DNA of 11,581 bases from Holophagaceae bacterium (GTDB lineage Bacteria > Acidobacteriota > Holophagae > Holophagales > Holophagaceae). How positions within the stretch are numbered: position 1 is the first letter of the stretch; each line of letters starts with the position of its first letter. Shown here piece by piece: positions 7,119-11,581 of this stretch. The notes under the pieces were generated by a model. The model was given only the letters and a program-made list of their open reading frames with translations. It was not told the DNA's origin and made no database searches. The translations under genes were made by a program, and so were the position numbers. The stretch lies in the NCBI GenBank assembly GCA_003158505.1, contig PMJK01000129.1, positions 7,162 through 18,742 of the forward strand. The letters are read 5' to 3'.

Positions 7119-7935
7119 CCTGGCGGTGATGGTGGAGGAGGCCGCCCAGCGGGCGCTTCTGGCTGAAATCAGCTTGTATCCCAAGCCGGGTCTGGTGAGC
7201 CCCGTGGATTCGGGGGCCCATTCCGACATGGACCTTTCGACGTTCCACCGGAGCATCGAAAGCCTCCGGGGCTATTTCGGCGCCACCGCCGACGAGGGCG
7301 AAAGGGGCGCGCCCTTCCATCGGCTGCGGGGCCTGGGCCTGCAAGCAGAGCGGACCATGTTGCAGGCGACCGGTGGCATCAATACCCATCGGGGCGCCAT
7401 CTTCTCTCTGGGCCTCCTGGCGGCGGGCGCGGGCTGGAACAACGCGCACGGCCTGCCAATGGAAGGGAGGTTCCTGGTCCAGACCGTGGTCCGGCTGTGG
7501 GGCTCAGACATTGAAGCCTCCCATCCGCCCCTTCCCGCCAGCCATGGCAGCCGCGTCGTGGTGCGCTATGGTGCCCGCGGAGCCCGGAGCGAGGCCGCCG
7601 CAGGTTTCCCCACCCTGATGGACGCGGCCCTGCCCGCTTTGCGAGATGCGGAATCCAGGGGTGCGGATCCGGAAGCAGCGGGCATCCAGAGCCTGTTCGC
7701 GGTCATGGCCGTCCTGGAAGACACCAACCTCTTGCATCGCGGCGGGGTGGATGGCCTCGTCCAGATCCAAAGAGCCGCCCAGGACTTCCTCGGGAAGGGC
7801 GGCGTCTTCCAACCACACTGGCGGGACCAGGCCGTGGTCCTGCACCGGGATTGCATCCGCCGCCACCTGTCGCCGGGCGGGTCCGCGGACGTTCTGGCGG
7901 CGGCGTTGTTCCTCCGTGACCTGGAGGGTTGGTAG
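7111..7935 (+). CDS. mdcB: Triphosphoribosyl-dephospho-CoA synthase
   Basis: 274 residues, CitG/MdcB family. It joins ATP and dephospho-CoA to make 2'-(5''-triphosphoribosyl)-3'-dephospho-CoA, the precursor of the MdcC prosthetic group, releasing adenine. Signature stretches are YPKPGLV (23-29), SGAHSDMDLSTFHRS (34-48), GGINTHRGAIFSLGLL (88-103), GARSEAAAGFPT (157-168), DTNLLHRGG (204-212) and GGSADVLAAALFL (256-268). The frame opens further upstream at a TTG (7069), but the ATG at 7111 begins the natural N-terminus and has AGGA (7099-7102) 8 nt before it. It overlaps mdcG by 8 nt and ends 2 nt before mdcH. The pairing with mdcG is functionally exact, since the two act in sequence. Confidence 0.94.
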   Translation: MYDLAVMVEEAAQRALLAEISLYPKPGLVSPVDSGAHSDMDLSTFHRSIESLRGYFGATADEGERGAPFHRLRGLGLQAERTMLQATGGINTHRGAIFSLGLLAAGAGWNNAHGLPMEGRFLVQTVVRLWGSDIEASHPPLPASHGSRVVVRYGARGARSEAAAGFPTLMDAALPALRDAESRGADPEAAGIQSLFAVMAVLEDTNLLHRGGVDGLVQIQRAAQDFLGKGGVFQPHWRDQAVVLHRDCIRRHLSPGGSADVLAAALFLRDLEGW

Positions 7936-7937
7936 CG

Positions 7938-8852
7938 ATGGGCTTGGGGATCCTGTGCCCGGGTCAGGGCGCGCAATCCGCCTCCATGCTAGACATCCTG
8001 GCCGGCGGCGAGCGGGCGCGGGCCACGCTGGATCTGGCGACAGCCACGCTGGGTGCCCATCCCATCGATTTGGTGGCCGGACCCCCGGAACGATTGTTCG
8101 AGAACGTCATCGCCCAGCCGCTGGTCTGTGCCGTCACCTTGGCAGCCTGGGCGGAATTGTCGCCGCACCTCCCCAATCCCCTGGCGATGGCGGGCTACAG
8201 TGTGGGCGAGCTGGCCGCCCATGCCTGCGCCAGAACCCTCGCACCGGAGGCCCTGTTTCCTTTGGCCCGCCGTCGCGCCGAGGTGATGGACGCGGCCTGC
8301 GGACTTCCGAACGGCATGCTCGCCGTGCGGGGAATCGCGATGGCCGCCCTTGAGCCCCTGTGTGTCCAGCATGGCGTCTGGATGGCGATCATCAACGGGC
8401 CGGATCGGATCGTGGTCGGTGGCCTGCTGGACCACCTGGCGGCCTTCGGGAGCCAGGTCGAGGGCCTGGGTGGCGGCCTGACGCCCCTGGCCATTTCGGT
8501 GGCTTCGCACACGCCGCTCATGACGCCCGCGCTGGAACCATTCGGGGCGATCCTGGCGCAGACTCGACTCTCGCGGCCCCTCATCCCGGTCCTGGCTGGC
8601 ATCGATGGCACCGCGGTGCTTTCGGCTGAACGGACCCGGGAGGTGCTCGTCCACCAGTTGGACCGCCCGATCCAGTGGTGGAGCTGCCTGCAGGCCCTGC
8701 GGGAACGCGGTTGTACCGTGCTGCTCGAATTAGGACCGGGCAGCAGCTTGGCGAGGATGGCCACCGACCTTTTCCCCGGCATCGAGGCGCGTTCCGTGGC
8801 GGATTTCAAGACACTGGACGGGGTCATCCGGTGGGTCGAGGGAAGGCTTTGA
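7938..8852 (+). CDS. mdcH: Malonyl-CoA:ACP transacylase of the malonate decarboxylase system
   Basis: 304 residues with the FabD-like acyltransferase fold. It transfers malonyl from malonyl-CoA to the MdcC carrier, which primes the decarboxylase after the prosthetic group is attached. Features seen are PGQGAQ (8-13), the nucleophile elbow GYSVGE with Ser88 (86-91), an Arg in RRRAEVM (111-117) that would bind the malonyl carboxylate, and the catalytic His191 in VASHTPL (188-194). A final ELGPGSSLARM element (264-274) is also typical. GGAGG (7923-7927) lies just upstream and decides for the ATG at 7938 over a TTG at 7929. A housekeeping FabD is an alternative reading, but the place at the end of the mdc operon and the divergent sequence favour MdcH. 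It ends the operon; no clear terminator follows. Confidence 0.92.
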   Translation: MGLGILCPGQGAQSASMLDILAGGERARATLDLATATLGAHPIDLVAGPPERLFENVIAQPLVCAVTLAAWAELSPHLPNPLAMAGYSVGELAAHACARTLAPEALFPLARRRAEVMDAACGLPNGMLAVRGIAMAALEPLCVQHGVWMAIINGPDRIVVGGLLDHLAAFGSQVEGLGGGLTPLAISVASHTPLMTPALEPFGAILAQTRLSRPLIPVLAGIDGTAVLSAERTREVLVHQLDRPIQWWSCLQALRERGCTVLLELGPGSSLARMATDLFPGIEARSVADFKTLDGVIRWVEGRL

Positions 8853-8900
8853 CCCAGGTTGATGCTTCAAGGCATGGAGAAACAGGTCTCAAGCGGCTCG
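8853..8900. other. Convergent intergenic gap without a recognisable terminator
   Basis: These 48 nt separate the converging ends of mdcH and the HIT gene. The best hairpins are ATGC-N6-GCAT (8862-8875) and GAGA-N6-TCTC (8877-8890). Each has only 4 pairs and no T-run on either strand. I see no other signal here. Confidence 0.4.
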
Positions 8901-9248
8901 TTACACACAGAGTTTTGCGCCCAGGGGCTTCCCCCCCAGCAGATGGAAGTGCAGGTGGAACACGGATTGGCCGGCATCGGGTCCGTTGTTGCTAAGCAGG
9001 CGCCAGCCGCTGGCCTGGACGCCCTGCTCGGCCGCGAGCTTCGCGGCGACCTGAGGGATCCGGGCAGTGGCGGCGGCGATCTCAGGGGTCAGATCCCCGA
9101 GACTTTCGCAGTGGGCCTTCGGAATGATGAGCAGATGCACCGGCGCCTGGGGGAAGATGTCCTTGAAGGCGAGCAGGTGATCATCTTCGTAGACTAGTGC
9201 GGCCGGAATGTCCTTCCGCGCGATCTTGCAGAACAGGCAATCATCCAT
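8901..9248 (-). CDS. hinT: HIT-family nucleotide hydrolase (HinT-like)
   Basis: 115 residues, the typical size of HinT-type purine nucleoside phosphoramidases. The histidine triad is FHLHFHLLGG, with His98, His100 and His102; His100 would be the nucleophile. The N-terminus carries CLFCKIARKDIP (4-15), whose Cys pair with later His residues can bind zinc in relatives, and the conserved AFKDIFPQAPVHLLIIPKAH core (27-46). The start at 9248 is fixed by the CLFCKI alignment and by GGGAGG 6 nt upstream on the minus strand, although the frame stays open to 9437. It is the only minus-strand gene. It converges on mdcH with 48 nt between stops and diverges from trmL with 12 nt between starts. The cellular substrate is unknown for most of this family. 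Confidence 0.93.
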   Translation of the reverse strand: MDDCLFCKIARKDIPAALVYEDDHLLAFKDIFPQAPVHLLIIPKAHCESLGDLTPEIAAATARIPQVAAKLAAEQGVQASGWRLLSNNGPDAGQSVFHLHFHLLGGKPLGAKLCV

Positions 9249-9260
9249 CAGGGACCTCCC
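9249..9260. promoter_or_regulatory. Shared 12-bp region with ribosome sites for both hinT and trmL
   Basis: Only 12 bp lie between two divergent start codons. Read on the minus strand it supplies GGGAGG for hinT; read on the + strand it supplies AGGGA for trmL. Both promoters must therefore lie inside the opposite coding region. I could not identify either with confidence; a TAGACT hexamer at 9190-9195 is a poor -10 candidate for trmL. Confidence 0.6.
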
Positions 9261-9716
9261 ATGTTCCATATCATCCTCCACCAGCCAGAGATCCCGCAGA
9301 ATACCGGAAGCATCGGCCGCCTCTGCGTGAACAATGGCGCAACCCTGCACCTGATCCATCCCCTGGGCTTCGAGACCACGGACTACTACCTGCGCCGGGC
9401 GGGGCTGGACTACTGGGAGAAGCTGGAACCGAGCCACTACGACGACTGGGACGACTTCCTAGCCCGGAATCCCGCCAAGCGGCTCTGGTTCTTTAGCACC
9501 AAGGGGGAACGGCGGCACACCCAGGTGTCCTGGGCCTACGGGGACGGCCTGGTGTTCGGTCGGGAGACGGTCGGGCTGCCCGAGGACATCCTGGCCGGGC
9601 ACAAAGACCAGCTGGTCCGCATCCCCATGCTGGGCGACCACCACCGCAGCCTCAACCTGGCCCAGGCCGTGGCCATTGGCCTTTACGAGGGGCTGAGGCA
9701 GACTGAGGATTGGTAA
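9261..9716 (+). CDS. trmL: tRNA (cytidine/uridine-2'-O-)-methyltransferase TrmL
   Basis: 151 residues, a minimal SPOUT (SpoU-type) methyltransferase without the extra RNA-binding domain, which is the TrmL length. It 2'-O-methylates the wobble base (position 34) of leucine tRNAs in characterised members, using SAM bound in a trefoil knot. The three family motifs are PEIPQNTGSIGRLC (9-22), FGRETVGLP (99-107) and RSLNLAQAVAIGLYE (129-143). The N-terminus MFHIILHQPEIP aligns with known TrmL starts, supporting the ATG at 9261. AGGGA (about 9250-9254) precedes it. It is 16 nt upstream of the B12-domain gene and probably heads that three-gene run. Another SpoU-family target cannot be wholly excluded. 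Confidence 0.93.
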   Translation: MFHIILHQPEIPQNTGSIGRLCVNNGATLHLIHPLGFETTDYYLRRAGLDYWEKLEPSHYDDWDDFLARNPAKRLWFFSTKGERRHTQVSWAYGDGLVFGRETVGLPEDILAGHKDQLVRIPMLGDHHRSLNLAQAVAIGLYEGLRQTEDW

Positions 9717-9732
9717 TTCCAAGGGAGCTTCC

Positions 9733-10131
9733 ATGAGCCAAGCACCGATTCGTGTCGTCATCGCCAAGCCCGGTCTTGATGGGCACGATCGCGGCGCCAA
9801 GGTCGTGGCCCGGGCCCTGCGGGACGCGGGCATGGAGGTGATCTACACGGGCCTCCGGCAGACGCCCCAGCAGATCGTGGCCGCCGTGGTCCAAGAGGAC
9901 GCCCAGGTGCTCGGCATGAGCATCCTCAGCGGGGCACACAACCAGATCTTTCCCGAGGTGTTGCGGCTGCTGAAAGAGCAGGGGGCGGACGACGTGCTGG
10001 TCTTCGCGGGCGGCATCATCCCGGATGACGATATCCCGGCCCTGAAGGCGGCGGGCATCCGCGAGGTGTTCCAGCCCGGCACCAGCACCGACGATATCGT
10101 GGCCTTCATCCGCGCCGCAGTCGTCGCCTGA
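9733..10131 (+). CDS. Stand-alone cobalamin-binding domain, methylmalonyl-CoA mutase small-subunit type
   Basis: 132 residues forming a single B12-binding Rossmann-like domain of the kind found at the C-terminus of methylmalonyl-CoA mutase. The base-off/His-on signature is DGHDRG (16-21), with His18 as lower axial cobalt ligand, then GMSILSGAH (61-69) and FAGGIIPDDDIP (91-102). The opening IRVVIAKPGLDGHDRGAKVV is very typical of acyl-CoA mutase domains, more than of methionine synthase or corrinoid methyltransferases. It must pair with a separate substrate-binding (TIM barrel) subunit, which is not in this window; methylmalonyl-, isobutyryl- or ethylmalonyl-CoA type mutases are all possible. 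AAGGGAG (9720-9726) is 6 nt before the ATG. The stop overlaps the radA start by one base (TGATG). Confidence 0.9.
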   Translation: MSQAPIRVVIAKPGLDGHDRGAKVVARALRDAGMEVIYTGLRQTPQQIVAAVVQEDAQVLGMSILSGAHNQIFPEVLRLLKEQGADDVLVFAGGIIPDDDIPALKAAGIREVFQPGTSTDDIVAFIRAAVVA

Positions 10132-11495
10132 TGGCGAAGCCAAGTCCCCTGTTCGAGTGCACGGCCTGTGGTGCGCGCCACCCGAAGGCTATGGGGAAGT
10201 GCACGGCCTGCGGCGCCTGGGATACGGTCCTGGAGGTGCGCGGAGCCCTGAAGCGGGACCTCCAGCGCGCCGGCTCTGCCTACGCCCAAAGCCACTACGC
10301 CGGCCCCGTGGCCCTGGCGGACGTGGATGTCACAGACACCGAGCGCGTGCCCACGGGCATCAGGGAACTGGACCGGGTGCTGGGCGGCGGCGTGGTGCCG
10401 GGCATGGTGGCCCTGTTGGGCGGCGAGCCAGGCATCGGCAAATCCACCCTGCTGTTGCAGTGGGCCGCCACTTCAACGGGCACGGTACTCTATGCCAGCG
10501 GCGAGGAGAGCGAGCGTCAGATCAAGCTGCGGGCGCAGCGGCTGGGGGCTGAGCACCCCGGCATCCACCTGCTGGCCGAAACGGACGTGCGCCGCATCCT
10601 CGAGGAGGCCGAGCGCATGAAGCCCGGCCTGCTGCTGGTGGACAGCATCCAGACCCTGTTCGACCCCGATTTCGAGAGCAGCGCGGGCAGCGTGAGCCAG
10701 GTGCGCGGCTGCGCCGCCATGCTCACCCGCTGGGCCAAGACCACGGGCACCCCCCTCGTGCTGGTGGGCCACGTCACCAAGGACGGCAGTCTGGCGGGCC
10801 CGAAGGTGCTGGAGCACCTGGTGGACACCGTGCTAGCCTTCGAAGGGGATCGCCACCATCACCACCGCCTGCTCCGGGCCCTGAAGAACCGCTTCGGCGC
10901 GGCCTTCGAGCTGGGCGTCTTCGCCATGACCGAGAAGGGCCTCGTGCCCGCCGAAGGCAATCCTTTCTTCCTGGATGCGGAACCCCGGCCCGGCTGTGCC
11001 GCCACGGTGGTGCTGAGCGGCACCCGCCCCATGGTGGTGGAGATCCAGGCCCTGGTCGCTTCCGCGGGCCTGGGCATCCCCCGCCGCACGGCCCTGGGCA
11101 TCGATGGACAGCGGTTGTCCATGCTCTGCGCCGTGGCCGAACGCCGTGGCGGCGTGCAGCTGCATGACCGCGACGTCTACCTGAACGTGGCGGGCGGACT
11201 GGAGATCGAGGATCCCGCCGCGGATCTCGCCGTCATCGCCGCCCTCTGCAGCAGCGCCGGGGGACGCCTGCTGGCCGAGAAGTGCCTCTTCATGGGCGAA
11301 GTGGGACTCACAGGCGAGGTGCGCCCCGTGGCCCAGCTCCCCCTGCGCCTCCAGGAGGGCGCCCGCCTGGGCTTCGCCTGCGCCGTGGTGCCCCGTCTCG
11401 GCCTCGAAGGGAAAAGTCCCCTCGACCTCTTTCCCGAGACCAGCGTCGAGCGGCTGCGGGGCAAGGCCTGGCTCAAGGGCATGGTGGAGGAATGA
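10131..11495 (+). CDS. radA: DNA repair/branch-migration ATPase RadA (Sms)
   Basis: 454 residues, the usual RadA length. RadA is a RecA-related ATPase that helps process and extend recombination intermediates. In order one sees a C4 zinc finger with Cys10, Cys13, Cys24 and Cys27; Walker A GEPGIGKST (98-106); Walker B LLLVDS (167-172); the RadA-specific KNRFG (252-256); and the C-terminal Lon-protease-like domain (from about 300; DVYLNVAGGLEIEDPAADLA and GEVGLTGEVRPV), which lacks peptidase activity in this family. The zinc finger reads PKAMGKC where most RadA proteins have a tryptophan before the second Cys pair (PKWxGKC). The ATG overlaps the stop of the B12-domain gene in TGATG. No strong ribosome site precedes it, so translation is likely coupled. 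The protein looks complete. Confidence 0.97.
   Translation: MAKPSPLFECTACGARHPKAMGKCTACGAWDTVLEVRGALKRDLQRAGSAYAQSHYAGPVALADVDVTDTERVPTGIRELDRVLGGGVVPGMVALLGGEPGIGKSTLLLQWAATSTGTVLYASGEESERQIKLRAQRLGAEHPGIHLLAETDVRRILEEAERMKPGLLLVDSIQTLFDPDFESSAGSVSQVRGCAAMLTRWAKTTGTPLVLVGHVTKDGSLAGPKVLEHLVDTVLAFEGDRHHHHRLLRALKNRFGAAFELGVFAMTEKGLVPAEGNPFFLDAEPRPGCAATVVLSGTRPMVVEIQALVASAGLGIPRRTALGIDGQRLSMLCAVAERRGGVQLHDRDVYLNVAGGLEIEDPAADLAVIAALCSSAGGRLLAEKCLFMGEVGLTGEVRPVAQLPLRLQEGARLGFACAVVPRLGLEGKSPLDLFPETSVERLRGKAWLKGMVEE
10156..10210 (+). repeat. 13-bp direct repeat encoding both radA zinc knuckles
   Basis: AGTGCACGGCCTG occurs at 10156-10168 and again at 10198-10210, 42 bp apart and in the same codon phase. 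Each copy encodes the CTAC of a zinc knuckle, so both halves read CTACGA at the protein level. Confidence 0.8.
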
Positions 11496-11516
11496 TACCC
11501 ATGGATCGCCCGGGAT

Positions 11517-11571
11517 AGAAGGCCGCCCGTGCGCCCCGGGGTGCTCTGTTCGATGCCTTCTGCGGCCTTCT
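11517..11571. repeat. 10-bp inverted repeat after radA; possible start of a downstream gene
   Basis: AGAAGGCCGC (11517-11526) is perfectly complementary to GCGGCCTTCT (11562-11571) around a 35-nt loop. A CCCCGGGG palindrome (11534-11541) and a doubled GCCTTCT (11555-11561 and 11565-11571) lie within. No T-run follows in the visible sequence, so it is not a classical terminator. A GTG at 11529 has AGAAGG 6 nt before it and stays open to the window edge (18 codons at most), so it might start the next gene. That frame has no recognisable family. Confidence 0.35.
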
Positions 11572-11581
11572 CGCCTATGCT

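Noticed and set aside
8862..8890. Bidirectional terminator between mdcH and hinT
   Set aside because: Only two 4-bp stems and no T-run on either strand.
9249..9437. 63-codon N-terminal extension of the HIT protein
   Set aside because: It runs antisense through trmL; the ATG at 9248 has an excellent GGGAGG and starts the conserved DCLFCKI sequence.
1..11581. Mobile element, phage, defence system, CRISPR array or RNA gene
   Set aside because: No transposase, integrase, terminal repeats, spaced repeats or tRNA/rRNA-like sequence was seen; every gene belongs to a known metabolic or housekeeping family.

Overview
This is a densely coded, clearly high-GC bacterial window in which almost every base lies in or next to a gene, and all genes but one are on the + strand. 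The longest stretch without a gene is 164 bases (1575-1738). The organism looks like a high-GC Gram-negative-type bacterium. The gene mixture and protein style would fit Acidobacteriota of the Holophagae (Geothrix/Holophaga type), but that is a guess from memory and not something the sequence proves.

Region 1 (2-1574): the 3' part of a SAM-dependent methyltransferase gene, open at the left edge, overlaps by 23 nt the start of a LysR-family regulator that is most simply read as the malonate-utilisation activator MdcR. Region 2 (1575-1738) is the only real regulatory interval. It holds a dyad of the LysR T-N11-A type, a weak promoter candidate and a small hairpin just before the first Shine-Dalgarno of the operon.

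Region 3 (1739-8852) is a complete biotin-independent malonate decarboxylase operon in the order madL-madM-mdcA-mdcC-mdcD-mdcE-mdcG-mdcB-mdcH. MadLM imports malonate. MdcA swaps the acetyl group on the acyl carrier protein MdcC for malonyl, and MdcD/MdcE decarboxylate malonyl-S-ACP to acetyl-S-ACP and CO2. MdcB makes, and MdcG attaches, the phosphoribosyl-dephospho-CoA prosthetic group of MdcC. MdcH primes the carrier from malonyl-CoA. The genes are 16 nt or less apart or overlap, which indicates one translationally coupled transcript. No gene looks broken and the recognisable catalytic motifs are present.

Region 4 (8853-11581) is unrelated housekeeping. A minus-strand HIT-family (HinT-like) gene converges on mdcH. 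It diverges, with only 12 bp between start codons, from a + strand group: trmL (tRNA wobble 2'-O-methyltransferase), a stand-alone cobalamin-binding domain of the methylmalonyl-CoA mutase small-subunit type, and radA (branch-migration/recombination ATPase). The window ends 86 nt after radA in a stretch with a 10-bp inverted repeat and possibly the start of another gene.

I found no mobile element, CRISPR array, tRNA or rRNA, and no evidence of a wholly new system. The points most worth checking are the operon's regulatory region, the methyltransferase fused to the regulator's transcript, the 12-bp divergent start region, and the orphan B12 domain coupled to radA.
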